Below, piece by piece: positions 51,340-63,180 of a DNA stretch of 64,000 bases. Location of the stretch: positions 78,017,441 through 78,081,440 of the forward strand of contig CM036753.1 of assembly GCA_020796225.1 (NCBI GenBank). Reading direction: 5' to 3'. This DNA is from Arion vulgaris. Taxonomy: Eukaryota > Mollusca > Gastropoda > Stylommatophora > Arionidae. The position numbers and the translations under genes were made by a program. The notes below the pieces were generated by a model, which was not told the origin of the DNA, searched no databases, and worked only from the letters and a program-made list of their open reading frames with translations. The number at the start of each line of letters is the position of its first letter. The first letter of the stretch is position 1.

Positions 51340-52080
51340 CTGTCAGAATTGTATGTCGGCCCCGTTTTGGCCAAAAGGTTTTTTCTTAACTTACTATAGC
51401 TCATAGTATAAAAATGGGCTCATTTACTGTTATTACTACTTAGTGCTTGAGCAACGCTGTGAGCTATGAATATTACATGACATGCTTTTTACTGTGTCAA
51501 CTGTGCGTGTGTTGTGATTGTGGGTATTCAGAAAATGGCAGATATCGGTTATGACGAACCAACTCAATCTGTCGTATTTAGTGTTTTGCGTGTGCAGAAA
51601 GCTGGATTTTGTGGTAATTGATGTTCCCTTCGACATGAATTGCAATGTAAGTGATGAATAGTTTTGTATTCACACTTTAGCGACGGCCATATGTATTTAT
51701 GCGGTGCAGGTTGCTTTTGTGGCGGTACGGCTGTTTCATTCTGGAATTAGTTCACACAGAACAGGAGACAGTTGTTAGTATTTCGTGTGAATTTCGTTGG
51801 CACATGAACTGAGCAATTATGGGGTGACCCATTGCAGTGAAGTTGGAACCGTACATATGAACTAGAAAAGAAAATGTTTAAAATTCCCAAATATGCATTT
51901 CGTTGGTAAGATTTTCAAACTGCCAATAATGGTTATCCAAGCTTAAATTCCATTGTACGTGCTCTAGCACTCCGATGATTAAAGTGAGTAAATACACTGT
52001 TGACCAGCATATCAGTTTGCCAGTTTTGACTTAAGATAACAGAGGCAAACGCTATCAGTGTATCTCCACTTGAGCAGAAG
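51340..52080. other. No gene seen
   Basis: Repeat-poor; no open frame with a motif. Confidence 0.4.
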
Positions 52081-52084
52081 GTCC

Positions 52085-52215
52085 GAAGTAATTCCCGCGG
52101 TATGACATTTCAGACAGAACAACTATCTCTGACAAGCGAATTATTAACCACAGCCAACTCTAAATTCATACGGCCAGCGGACTCGGGTAAATATTCTAGG
52201 AAATAAGACCACAAT
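52085..52215 (-). repeat. Dispersed repeat R3 fragment
   Basis: GACAAGCGAATTATTAACC and CACAGCCAACTCTAAATTCA align with 61440-61520. Confidence 0.5.
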
Positions 52216-52366
52216 CGTCACGAGACCTTGCATTCCATTAGTGTTGTTTGTATATGGACGAATTCATTTTCAAATCAACACAACATGCTAAATCAAGGTT
52301 ATATTATGCAACAAGTTGAGGTTAACTATAAGGAATATCAGTAGTATTAATATTTTTCAATAATAA

Positions 52367-52790
52367 ATAACCATAGACTCATAAAATTGAGTAAAATTAA
52401 AAAAAACTTGCAGTGTTCTATCAAGCATATATACTTCTTCCTCTTTGCGTTCGTTCTTTACGACCAATTTTAATCACTCTTTGTGATATGTTTGATCTTT
52501 GTTAAGAACGTCTATACGCTGCACATTGGTTTGGTAGGCTCCTAAACGTATAGACTTCTACACGTTTAGGACACGTGCATCCGATTTCAGCCAAACTTCC
52601 TTAGTCGCCTCTTACGATATGCGGGGCAGGTAACAATGGTTCTAATCTTTGCACCCTAAATTTGGGCCCTGGTAACCACTCGGGCGAAGCATATATAAAT
52701 TCCAGCCCCAACTCAAACTAGGTCAGGGTTTCCCGGTCAGTTATACGGCCCAATATTAGAGTTGACTGTGGTTGAACCTGCACAAAAATC
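52367..52790 (+). repeat. Dispersed repeat R3, split by SINE-C
   Basis: The left part (52367-52433) is CCATAGACTCATAAAATTGA to TCTATCAAGCATATATA; the right part (52698-52790) is TCCAGCCCCAACTC, AGGTCAGGGTTTCCCGGTC to AGAGTTGACTGTGG. Joined, it matches 37247-37415. Confidence 0.78.
52423..52697 (-). mobile_element. SINE-C, complete, 11-bp TSD, minus strand
   Basis: TSD AAGCATATATA (52423-52433, 52687-52697) bounds 52434-52686. On the minus strand it runs from CGCCCGAGTGGTTACCAGGG to AAGAACGAACGCAAAGAGGA. R3 without the insert at 37310 confirms the junction. Confidence 0.94.
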
Positions 52791-52837
52791 CACGAGAGAC
52801 AGCAGAATATTTCCCAATAAAAAAGGAAAGCAATACT

Positions 52838-53290
52838 ACTTAACAGAACACTTCACACACAAGAATAAGAAAAAAGAACACTTCACACACACGAATACGA
52901 AAACAAAACACGTGTCAAATGAATAAGGCAACAGAAGAACACTTCACAAACGAATACGACAGTAGAAGAACACTTCACAAACAGAATAACAGCAACATAA
53001 CCCACAAACAGAATAACACAGCAACATAACACTTCACAAACAGAATGACACAGCAACATAACACTTCACAAACAGAATAACAAAGCAACATAACACTTCA
53101 CAAACAGAATAACACAGCAACATAACACTTCACAAACAGAATAACACAGCAACATAACACTTCACAAACAGAATAAACAGCAACAAACTACTTACAAACA
53201 GAATAAGACACAAATGAACCTTGACAAACAGAATAAGACAGCAATAAACACTTCCAAACAATAGACACGAAGAACTTCACACGATACTAG
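52838..53290. repeat. 32-bp minisatellite, about 14 copies
   Basis: Unit AACACTTCACAAACAGAATA plus ACACAGCAACAT, homogeneous in the middle (53030-53170) and decayed at both ends. Confidence 0.93.
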
Positions 53291-53324
53291 CAGCAAAACA
53301 CTTGACAAATGAACAATCTCGTTA

Positions 53325-53400
53325 GGTTATACTGAGTTCATCCCAAGCTTTACGTATCTAGGAAGTTACGTCACGTTGAAGACCAAAACTTAAACAATGT
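53325..53400 (+). mobile_element. Possible LINE reverse transcriptase scrap
   Basis: The frame reads LGYTEFIPSFTYLGSYVTLK. FTYLGS is a conserved string of LINE reverse transcriptases. It is too short to classify. Confidence 0.4.
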
Positions 53401-53855
53401 CCATTTCCCAGAGTCAACATTTGCTATGAGTGCTCTTCATTTGACAGAATGAATACCACTGAAGTAGTTGCAACAACACAACTCTATCCTGGACGGACAC
53501 GTAGAATAGATTGTCAGAACCGGATGGGGATTATGATCGGAGCTCTCTAAGTAGCCACCATTAGGGAGACGGACTTTAGCTAGCTTAGGTTCAGCTAGTG
53601 AAGTGGTCTTATTTGTTCAGATGTGACGTCATTGTTGAAGCAAGCGGAAACCAGAACACTTTGTCCAGTGATTGATGGTCGGAGGAACAAACTTTTGAAA
53701 TAAATTACTCTAGTAGGCTTAACGTTTTCATCTATTGGAGACTGATAAATCTTACCGTGCTATCAGTTTTTCCAAACATCAATCAAAGTGATAATATGAA
53801 GAACGAATTCAAATATCGCTGAATTACAGAAGCAAATATGATGAATGAAATGAAA
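53401..53855. other. No gene seen
   Basis: Unique-looking. Confidence 0.4.
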
Positions 53856-53857
53856 AT

Positions 53858-54083
53858 CGTGGAGTATCCTTTACAGGACGTAGCCATCAACAACAGTAAA
53901 CGAGTCGTCGATTTTCTATGCACCACTTATATGTTCAGTAGTTTGCCATTGATTTCTGAACGGTGAGGTCTATTTTTACCGTTCGTAAAAATCAAAGGGA
54001 AGTAATTTGCTTCCCAAAATTGTCTGCCGCGGAGTTTGAATCAGGTACGTGGGGTTGTGATCGAGCTCACTACTGCTTGATTA
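53858..54083 (-). mobile_element. SINE-A (A2 head), complete, minus strand
   Basis: GTGGAGTATCCTTTACAGGA to GAGCTCACTACTGCTTGATT. On the minus strand the body reads CCTCACCGTTCAGAAATCAATGGCAAACTAC. A good A2 reference copy. Confidence 0.88.
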
Positions 54084-54425
54084 ACAACTTAAAATATTTT
54101 TCAAAGGCGTCTAAATATTGATTGGTGGTGGGAGAGAATAGGAGGAGCGGATTCGGGAGGGAGGAGGAGTGACAAAAGACTAGGACAAATGTTCTATAAG
54201 AAGGTCTGAGGGAATAAAAAAACTGATTAAAAATGACACAAAATCATATATTTCTTCAAAATGATCCTAGCGATTAGTAGTCTATTCACACATCCCACAT
54301 CACGTGGTGGACTCATCCGTTTCTACAGTTTCGTGACATTCATTTCGCCACGTTGTAGCATTGGACTTGATATCAGTTCAGAGCCTCCGGCACAGGAGAT
54401 GGCACATGTGAAGGAAAGTAGGATG

Positions 54426-54690
54426 AGCGAACATGCCGCCCGAGTGGTTACCGGGGCCCAAATTTGAGGTGTAAATAATAGAGCCACTGTTACCTGCCAC
54501 GCATGTCGTAGGAGACGACTAAGGAGGTTTGGCTGAAATCGGATGCATGTGTCCTAAACGTGTCTTATGCGTTTAGGGGCCTACAAACCAATGTGCAACG
54601 TATACACGTTCTTGGCAAAGATCAAACATATCACAAAGAGTGATTAAAATTGGTCGTAAAGAACGAACGCAAAGAAGAAAAAGCGAACAT
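54426..54690 (+). mobile_element. SINE-C, complete, 9-bp TSD
   Basis: TSD AGCGAACAT (54426-54434, 54682-54690) bounds 54435-54681. CGCCCGAGTGGTTACCGGGG to GAACGAACGCAAAGAAGAAA. Close to consensus. A 119-codon frame running out of its tail (54640-54999) is not a gene. Confidence 0.94.
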
Positions 54691-55675
54691 ATTTTCATGA
54701 CACAAAAACATATTCACAATTTACGTGAGCTTCAAGTGAAGATTATGAAAGTGGATGATATAATATCGTTACATACTCGTACATCAATCTTTATAAACTT
54801 ACACATGTCTCGACTTCTTCACGCAATGAGACAGTCTTTCCGAACAGAGGAGTTTCAGGTCTGTGAATCCCACTCGATGACCAGATTGAGAGAGATGGAT
54901 GTCAATATTGGTGCAGCCCGAAAAGAACGACATACTAAATATGCAAAGAGATTGATAAATCAACATCGAACTGGCGTGTTGGGTCGCTGGATTTGCTGAG
55001 GCGGAGATCGGAGCACCTATAGACATGTCCGGAGTGTTATGATGATAGTCCTCATATAACTGATCTGATAACTGATGTCTCGACTTCTTTTGTAAATAAA
55101 TGACATTCTCCAGCAACAACAGAACCTTATTACTGGATATAGTATACTGAACATAACGGGTAAATAATTACGTTTAACTACTTTATAATTTTCAGTTCCA
55201 CTTAAGCTACATTCAATACTGTATAACAGACACCGGAGCATATCCTGTAAGACTGTCCTCTCTTGGGTGAACTGAGAAGCAACATGTGGCCACATCCAGT
55301 CGATCTGAAAACTAAGCGTTGGGGAAACCTGACAGACCTGAAGCTGACCGCACAGTTTGTGGTCCACAGTAAATTAAGCGCATGACCAGAGATCGCTGAA
55401 AAAGAATACTGTAGGGAATGTTCCACTCAAGCTACACTCAATATTGTATGGTATTTTTCACTCAAGTTACACTCAATACTGCATACAGCAGGTTGCTTCC
55501 TCTGGGGTTCTTTAAAAAAAACTCCGTGTGCTCATCTTTCCATACTGTATGGAGTTCAATTATAACTTTAATATCGCATGAAGCGTAGCTAAACGGATTG
55601 CATAAAATGTAGGCCTACAAAGCTTAACTAAAATTATTTTAAGTACAATGTGGTTCAATTAGAAATAATTCACAC
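54691..55675. other. No clear gene
   Basis: Holds the second copy of the short dispersed repeat (54925-54985) and a SINE-F-like scrap (55003-55060: GGAGATCGGAGCACC, ATGATGATAGTCCTC). At 55425-55480 CACTCAAGCTACACTCAATA is loosely repeated three times (also 55200). Confidence 0.4.
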
Positions 55676-55677
55676 AT

Positions 55678-55925
55678 ATGTTGCCGGGGATTGCAAAGGG
55701 AGCAAAGAATAGTAACAATGTGACATACAAGCATGTCGTAAGAGGCGACTAAGGTAGGGGCCTAGGGAAACTACCTTAGTAAATAAAAAGCGTCGCAGAA
55801 ATCGGATGTGTTTGTAGGCGCATATGTGGAACAACGTACAATCGCTTTTAGGCTCATATCATATACAAATCACAAAGAGTGGCTTAACAAGTGGTCGATA
55901 TGGAACGTTTGAATAAGAAGAGGAA
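55678..55925 (+). mobile_element. SINE-D, tail grown into microsatellite
   Basis: TTGCCGGGGATTGCAAAGGG to GTCGATATGGAACGTTTGAA. The GAA tail continues as an 80-bp GAA/GAG array. Confidence 0.9.
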
Positions 55926-55994
55926 GAAGAAGAAGAGGAAGAGGAAGAAGAAGAAGAGGAAGAGGAAGAAGAAGAGGAAGAGGAAGAAGAGATA
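55915..55994. repeat. GAA/GAG purine tract
   Basis: AAGAAGAGGAAGAAG units continuing directly from the SINE-D tail. Confidence 0.92.
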
Positions 55995-56500
55995 ATGTGG
56001 CGTCGTTGGGTGCTCAACAATCTCATTTAATTGTAGAATATATCTCCACAGAATAAAAACCACTGCTCAGCACAGAGAGTTAAACCAACAAGCTTGATAT
56101 GTAGACGGATAGTTCACGCAGCGAATGTGACATGTTTACACAACGGTAACTATACGCTTACAAACTGTTCTCCCCAAGGAGAGTGGCATGTTTACAGGAA
56201 TGTAACTATACGTGGCATCATAGTTTCCAAATGTATACCCTAACAAATCATTACAGAAAACAAACGTAAGACTAGCTGTCAACTTAATAATCACAACTGG
56301 GGAAAATAAGGGTGAACGTTGCAAATCTGAACTTTCCCAATCCAGCTCTTAGACATCGATACGCTTCTTACATTAAATCAAGAACTACGGTAGCAAGCTG
56401 CTTTTGGTTCCTAGATGGATGTACTCGGTTCAGTTTGAGTGTGCGGCTTGTCAAAGAAAAATAGGATACCACCCAACCTCCTAATATACTACAATATATT
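55995..56500. other. No gene seen
   Basis: Unique-looking. Confidence 0.4.
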
Positions 56501-56502
56501 CG

Positions 56503-56570
56503 TCTTCTTCGAACGTTCATTATCGATCATTTGTTCAACCTCTGTATGTAATCTGAACATAACGATCGAT
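56503..56570 (-). mobile_element. SINE-D 3' end fragment, minus strand
   Basis: CTTCTTCGAACGTTCATTAT, CGATCATTTGTTCAACC and GTAATCTGAACATAAC match the inverted SINE-D tail. Confidence 0.65.
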
Positions 56571-56607
56571 TGTGTATTTTTCCCAGCTATGCGTACTTTT
56601 TTCTTCC

Positions 56608-56728
56608 TAATAATCACATCATCATCAAGTTGCTTGTCCCTTCCGGAACTTGGCTTCCATGACAGCAGCCCTGAAAAACTCTCTGTTCTGTGAAAGTTGA
56701 CGGGCGTCAGCAGCAGTAATAATCACAT
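56608..56728 (-). mobile_element. 97-bp LINE 3' end with 12-bp TSD
   Basis: The perfect TSD TAATAATCACAT (56608-56619, 56717-56728) bounds an insert of only 97 bp. It reads DARQLSQNREFFRAAVMEAK, FRKGQAT, stop, with a GATGATGATG-type tail. It is the extreme 3' end of a LINE like that at 19090-19325. Confidence 0.88.
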
Positions 56729-57050
56729 TACATGACATCAAAATAACTATGATTCATGGACAGTTAAATCCATCTGGAAGTATTAATGCAGACTAGCTAA
56801 GAATATAGCAACAGTAGAACAACCATTCAGAGTAACACGTCGACACAGTAGAAGCATACACTGAAGGCAGCAAACTAGAGAATTTAGTTCAACATGGAAA
56901 TAATCAGAAACAATGGAAGAGAGATTTATAGACCCAAAATCAACCCCAACAACAACCATCTTATAGGGATAGATCAACGCACTATATTTGGGCTAACAAC
57001 ACATGAACATACACCAAACCACACCAGAATCCAATGTGCAGTAAACAAGA
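56729..57050. other. No gene seen
   Basis: Unique-looking. Confidence 0.4.
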
Positions 57051-57051
57051 G

Positions 57052-58045
57052 AACTAAACATGAGAATAGAGAGCTAAACATGAGAAATAGAGAGCTAAAC
57101 ATGAGAAATAGAGAGCTAAACATGAGAAATAGAGAGCTAAACATGAGAAATAGAGAGCTAAACATGAGAAATAGAGAGCTAAACATGAGAAATAGAGAGC
57201 TAAACATGAGAATAGAGAGATAAACAAGAGAATAGAGAGATAAACAAGAGAATAGAGAGATAAACAAGAGAATAGAGAGATAAACAAGAGAATAGAGAGA
57301 TAAACAAGAGAATAGAGAGATAAACAAGAGAATAGAGAGATAAACAAGAGAATAGAGAACTAAACATGAGAATAGAGAGATAAACAAGATAATAGAGAGA
57401 TAAACAAGATAATAGAAGGGTAAATAAGAGAATAGAGAGATAAACAAGAGAATAGAGAGATAAACAAGAGAATAGAGAGATAAACAAGATAATAGAGAGA
57501 TAAACAAGAGAATAGAGAGATAAACAAGATAATAGAGAGATAAACAAGAGAATAGAGAGATAAACAAGAGAATAGAGAACTAAACATGAGAATAGAGAGA
57601 TAAACAAGAGAATAGAGAGATAAACAAGATAATAGAGAGATAAACAAGATAATAGAGAGATAAACAAGATAATAGAGAGATAAATAAGAGAATAGAGAGA
57701 TAAACAAGAGAATAGAGAGATAAACAAGAGAATAGAGAGATAAACAAGAGAATAGAGAGATAAACAAGAGAATAGAGAGATAAACAAGATAATAGAGAGA
57801 TAAACAAGAGAATAGAGAGATAAACAAGAGAATAGAGAGATAAACAAGATAATAGAGAACTAAACATGAGAATAGAGAGATAAACAAGATAATAGAGAGC
57901 TAACCAAGAGAATCGAGAGCTAACCAAGAGAAATAGAGAGCTAAACATGGGAATATTGAACTAAACATGAGAACAGAGAACTAAACATGAGAATAGAGAG
58001 CTAAACATGAGAACAGAGAGCTAAACATGAGAATAGAGAACCAAT
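57052..58045. repeat. 20-bp minisatellite, about 1 kb, near 49 copies
   Basis: Three zones: left AGCTAAACATGAGAAATAGAG (21 bp), centre AGATAAACAAGAGAATAGAG (20 bp, with GAT/GAG variants), right the CTAAACATGAG type again. It is the largest array here. Frames up to 215 codons on the minus strand (ISLFSCLSLYSLVYL repeats) look like membrane proteins but are by-products of the repeat. Confidence 0.97.
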
Positions 58046-58149
58046 ATATTCAGCTTTATGACAACTGACACCGATCGTAACGATAAATGGCTCAGGACTG
58101 GATGATTTACTTGCCTTGAACATTTTGATAATGTCTAAGAGCATAATAG
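58046..58149. other. No gene seen
   Basis: Spacer. Confidence 0.4.
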
Positions 58150-58520
58150 ATTGATTGATAGGGACATCATCATTGCACTTCGGTGAGTAACCATACGTGC
58201 TCCGATATCTTTCTTACACAGGAAGCTCGCAGCTGCAGTGCACGAATTCTGTAGCACGGCGAGGTCGCCAATGTAATTTTGAAGATGTTGACGATATTTC
58301 CTGCTCTTCTCGATTTTGAGCTGCCAATGGTTCTTTTACGTGCTCAACTTGAACAAGGTACCTATGTTTTATCGTCCGTCTCCGATAGGACTAGAAACTC
58401 GATCTCACCTACACTGTGATCAGGGATCTCTGGAAAAAATATCCAGATGGTTCCAAGAGGAAGTGAACTTGGTACCTTTGGCACACAAGATACGATCACA
58501 TAACCTCTAAGCATAGTAGA
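58150..58520 (-). mobile_element. SINE-F, complete or nearly so, minus strand
   Basis: GATTGATTGATAGG (inverted tail), CATCATTGCACTTCGGTGAG, GCACGAATTCTGTAGCACGG, CGTCCGTCTCCGATAGGACT, GGTTCCAAGAGGAAGTGAAC. The minus-strand head has box A-like TGCTTAGAGG and a weak box B. Confidence 0.8.
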
Positions 58521-58940
58521 ACTCAGCATGACCAACAGGCAGTATGGTGGCAATGAATAAACACAGTGAATATTATTGTTGCTGCAGTATTATTGAGCAG
58601 CATTGAGGATCGCCTCGTTCCATAGTGATACTTTCTTTGTGACCCATAAGACTTCCATACAAGATTACCATTGTTGCCGTTATGCCGTCTTTCTACTTAT
58701 TGTTTTCAACTTTAGGTCGCAATCTTTCAACTCTCCGCAGTTCTTCATGTTTCAGGGGGACGTCCAGACCTTCTTTTGTCCTAGCCTATGTCCATACTGA
58801 CACACGACATACATGTTCAAATCAATCTCCGCCTTCGTTTTTTTAATGATGGTCTCAGTGATTGAGCAAATGTCCGAGGTGTGCAGGAAATCCACAAACA
58901 CCTCATATTCAATGACATATATAGCATAAGTATTACATGA
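58521..58940. other. No gene seen
   Basis: Unique-looking, short frames without motifs. Confidence 0.4.
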
Positions 58941-58944
58941 CACT

Positions 58945-59155
58945 TGGCGAAATGGTAAGCATTGGGTGTAAGGGCAAGCATTGGGCGTAAGGGCAAGCAT
59001 TGGGCGTAAGGGCAAGCATTGGGCATAAGGGCAAGTATTGGGCGTAATGGCAAGCATTGGGCGTAAAGGCAAGAGCTTGACGTAAGGGCAAAAGCTTGGC
59101 GAAAGGGCAAGAGCTTGGCGAAAGGGCAAAAGCTTGACGAAATGACAAGAGCCCA
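58945..59155. repeat. 19-bp minisatellite, about 10 copies
   Basis: Unit GGGCAAGCATTGGGCGTAA; later units become GGGCAAGAGCTTGGCGAAA, so two subtypes exist. Confidence 0.93.
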
Positions 59156-59224
59156 AGCACTGCTGCATCACTTCATACTTAGTTAGATGTGACAAAAAGA
59201 AAAACAACAAATTAGGGATACTGA

Positions 59225-59400
59225 AGCCTTAGAACAGGACACAATCGACTTCGCAGCCACATGTATACAAATTCAAGATTGGCAATTTAGCCATGTGTAC
59301 AGGCACATCAGACAAGCGCATACTTCAAGACTGCCCCGAATATGAAATACTGAGGCAAATTCACTGGCCTAACGAAACAACACTCGACAGAAAAACTACA
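59225..59400 (+). pseudogene. RNase-H-type LINE C-terminal fragment
   Basis: Frameshifted pieces of RTGHNRL, HMYTNSRLAI, then RILQDCPEYEILRQIHWPNE and TTLDRKLHRPLV. It unites the motif at 18960-19089 (RTGHNRL) with that at 2644-2940 (LQNCPQYADLRRKRWP...KLYG). So it shows that both are parts of one LINE family. ACTTCAAGACTGCCCCGAAT is the region amplified at 19345-19863. Confidence 0.8.
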
Positions 59401-60555
59401 CAGACCTCTTGTGTGAGCTACAACAGACAGTGAAGTTTATACAAGAGACAAATTGAATATATAGACAATAATTCAAGTGAACGAAAGGAAGGAATGATAC
59501 TGAAGATCAAATAAGCAAAGCTAAAAGTTATATAATACATGCAATAATGTTACAACAATATGGATAACAATGCCATACACTTGACTTAGAGATAAGAACA
59601 CACCATCTTCTTACTGCGTCTGAATACAACTATGGACAAACTACTAAATCATATTAAAGTTATCATGCCCATGATAAAACTGTACAGAGAAGATAACGGA
59701 GAAGTCGCTGCAATGCCAGACCTGAATTTTCTCTTTCCCACACTAAAAGTTGTCGGTAAATATGATTTAGCAAAAAATAAAACCAGAACGTATCTCAAGC
59801 ACGTGCGCTGCTAGTGTGTTTAGTAGGACGTCTGAAAACTAAGGGCAGTGGTGTAGCTTAAACAACAAACAAACGACGAATGAAAACATCCTTTATCGCT
59901 CCATTTGGCGTGGCATCTGAACGCCAGCGCATGACTTAACCTTTCGAGTTCTTGCGCCAACCTTCAGATAACGCAAAGCACAGGAAATTTATCATTGATA
60001 AAGCCGACTTGCTTATATCGGTCACCTTATGTGTAATGTAATTTCGTTTATTTCCCTTTACTGCTTAAGTAGTCATCTGCTGGCAGGTAGAATTTGTCAT
60101 AATTTGTCTATTTAATTATTGTCTGTTGTTTTCCTTTTCATCAAAAAGTGTTTTTGCGTGTCGCTGTGTTTTTTTTTTTACAACTCTTAATTTTGTTCAT
60201 AGTGCGATCAACTTCTTCTTTGCAAGATCATTTTAACTCAATGCTGTGTTGTTCCGCTGTTAGCATATCACGATATTAATCTCAACGGTTCTCTGTGTGA
60301 TCTCTAATTAACTTGTTGTTGTCAGCATGTATCCATCGTAATCCACATTTTCTTATATCAAAAATAAAATGCGCGCACTTCTGTGCTCTTTTCATTTATT
60401 TTTAACTATTTAATTCACACATCCGCTTATCAGAAATAGCAACCAAGGACAAAGTTAACTTAGTCAAGCAAAGAAGGTGGTATATATGGCCCGAAGACAT
60501 GTTGCTCGCTTTTCCCTCTAAATTGGTACTTGATTCGTTTCTCGCGTGATACAAT
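59401..60555. other. 1.1 kb without recognised repeat
   Basis: A 60-codon frame at 59632-59814 (MDKLLNHIKVIMPMIKLYRE) has no motif. Repeat-poor host-like DNA. Confidence 0.35.
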
Positions 60556-60559
60556 AATA

Positions 60560-60900
60560 GGGATATTGTGCAAGTGTCTGAGACTCGACCATGTCACACA
60601 ATTGGGAGGGTGTACCGCATTGATGATACAATAATAGGGATATTGTTCCAGTGATCCTTGATCTCAATGTAGGTGAGATCGAATTCCTAGTCCTTAATAG
60701 ATTACAATAACAATTTCTGCACACATGTTCACCATCTTAAGATTACAGTAGGAACCCACGCCGGTGCTTCGGAGTTTGTGCACTGTCGCTGAGATCTTCC
60801 CATGTAAGAAAAAATCGGAGCACACTCCATTCAGCAAAGTACAATAATGATAGTCCTCCAATCAATAAATCAATCAATCAATCAATCAACCAATCAAGCA
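60560..60900 (+). mobile_element. SINE-F, plus strand, with (AATC)n tail
   Basis: GATATTGTTCCAGTGATCC, GTAGGTGAGATCGAATTCC, then (60757) CGGTGCTTCGGAGTTTGTGC, CACTGTCGCTGAGATCTTCC and a clean AATCAATCAATCAATC tail. The segment GATACAATAATAGGGATATTGT occurs twice (60548 and 60624). Confidence 0.75.
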
Positions 60901-61430
60901 CAGGAGTATGTAAAATAACATAACTCGACTACAAATGACAACAAATTCGACATAAACGAATTCCGAAACTTCAAAGCAGTGTCACATATCGTTTGTTCTA
61001 ATATTTCCGAATTAAATATAAGGAGACAGCTCCTCTATGTAGTTTCTGCTGGGTTCCTCAACTAACTTCAACATCATACGTTCGTGACTGCATTGTCACA
61101 TTACTCGCCCGGATAGTCCGACACAGTCGACTGTGTAATCTTGACTAGCGTAAAGGCAACACATCAAAATGCATCAACGAATAAGAAAAATGTTATCGAA
61201 TAACAACACTAACATAACATACCCGTCAAGTAAAACAAATAACACAAAAACAGCAACGAATGACAATAATGAAAACATCAACTCCAAAAATAGAGACATA
61301 ATCATAGCTAAATAAATGTTCTTGAGTATCCTCCACTAATAGAGACATCATCGTCCAAGACTCTAGAAACTAAATCTGAAGTATCTCAAACACATTCGAT
61401 ACGTTTACTCATGTTATACCAATAGCAGCA
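60901..61430. other. No gene seen
   Basis: AT-rich. Confidence 0.4.
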
Positions 61431-61434
61431 CCTG

Positions 61435-61555
61435 GTATAGCGATGTCAGGGAACTGACAAAACTTAGAGACGACAGTTTAGCCACAGCTAACTCTATATA
61501 ACTAGGCCAGACAACTGACCGGGGATTCCCTGACCTAGATCAGAGTGGGGAGCTG

Positions 61556-61560
<5 letters not shown>
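61435..61560 (-). repeat. Dispersed repeat R3 copy, minus strand
   Basis: CCACAGCTAACTCTATATAA, CTAGGCCAGACAACTGACCG and CCTGACCTAGATCAGAGTGG are the inverse of 37330-37400. Confidence 0.72.
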
Positions 61561-61604
<44 letters not shown>

Positions 61605-61605
61605 T
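61558..61605. repeat. TA/TG microsatellite
   Basis: TATATATA followed by TGTGTGTG, directly after R3. Confidence 0.93.
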
Positions 61606-61950
61606 TGATAAATGAGTATTTTGTTTGTGATTCTGGTTTGTTTTTATTGGAAATATCATAAATGCTTTGAACGTAATTTCATAATATCTTGAATTAGCAT
61701 TTTGTGTGATTTAATGAATTCGTTATAAAACCAATTGAATGAATCGGGTGTTGTGTCTGATTTCATAATTTTACTCAGTCCGCAGGACATGTATAGTTCT
61801 TTTTGAAAGATATCGATAATTCAGAACATTCAGTTAGATAGTATTTTAATTTTGGAACAATTCGAAACGATTTTAATTTGGTACTTCAGTGTAAGACTAT
61901 CTTTATTTGAAGTAACATTTAATTTATTTGAGTTAATCAATGTTTTGTTC
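61606..61950. other. No gene seen
   Basis: AT-rich. Confidence 0.4.
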
Positions 61951-63180
61951 ATTTCTATAATTATAACAGTGAAATGAAACTAGTTCATTTCGATAATTAT
62001 AACAGAGCAAAATGAAACTAGTTCATTTCGATAATTATAACAGAGCAAAATGAAACTAGTGAGAATTATATAAGAGAGATAATCTTATAACTACACTAGA
62101 TTGGGGTAGTAGTCTTCGTCGATAATTATAACAGAGCAAAATGAAACTAGTGAGAAGTATATAGAGAGGATAATCTTATAACTAACACTAGATTGGGGTA
62201 GTAGTCTTCGTCGATAATTATAACAGAGCAAAATGAAACTAGTGAGAAGTATATAGAGAGGATAATCTTATAACTAACACTAGATTGGGTATAGTCTCGT
62301 CGATAATTATAACAGAGCAAAATGAAACTAGTGAGAAGTATATAGAGAGGATAATCTTATAACTAACACTAGATTGGGTAGTAGTCTTGTCGATAATTAT
62401 AACAGAGCAAAATGAAACTAGTGAGAAGTATATAGAGATGATAATCTTATAACTAACACTAGATTGGGGTAGTAGTCTTCGTCGATAATTATAACGAGCA
62501 ATGAAACTAGTAGAAGTATATAGAGATGATAATCTTATAATAACACTAGATTGGGGTAGTAGTCTTCGTCGATAATTATAACAGAGCAAAATGAAACTAG
62601 TGAGAAGTATATAGAGAGGATAATCTTATAACTAACACTAGATTGGTGTAGTAGTCTTCGTCGATAATTATAACAGAGCAAAATGAAACTAGTGAGAAGT
62701 ATATAGAGAGGATAATCTTATAACTAACACTAGATTGGGGTAGTAGTCTTCTCGATAATTATAACAGGCAAAATGAAACTGTAGAAGTATGAGAGGATAA
62801 TCTATAACTAACACTAGATTGGGTAGTAGTCTTCGTCGATAATTATAACAGAGCAATGAAATAGTAGAAGTATATAGAGATGATAATCTTATAACAACAC
62901 TAGATTGGGTATAGTCTTCGTCGATAATTATAACAGACAAATGAAACTAGTAGAAGTATATAGAGAGATAATCTATAACTAACATAGATTGGTGTAGTAG
63001 TCTTCTCGATAATTATAACGAGCAATGAAACTAGTAGAAGTATATGAGATGATAATCTTATAACTAACACTAGATTGGTGTATAGTCTTCGTCGATAATT
63101 ATAACAGAGCAAATGAAACTAGTAGAAGTATATAGAAGGATAATCTTATAACTACTAGATTGGGGTAGTAGTCTTGTCTT
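61950..63180. repeat. About 94-bp minisatellite, 13 copies
   Basis: The unit contains GATAATTATAACAGAGCAAA, ATGAAACTAGTGAGAAGTAT, ATAGAGAGGATAATCTTATA, ACTAACACTAGATTGGGGTA and GTAGTCTTCGTC. Right copies carry many 1-2 base deletions. Left of 62060 only the first 36 bp are repeated, showing how the unit grew. Confidence 0.95.

Noticed and set aside
54640..54999. 119-codon plus-strand frame
   Set aside because: It starts in the 3' tail of a SINE-C copy and runs through another dispersed repeat (inverted at 49600-49700).
57054..57948. Long minus-strand frames resembling multi-pass membrane proteins
   Set aside because: They are translations of a 20-bp tandem repeat; all frames cycle through the same few residues and no non-repeat coding sequence is attached.
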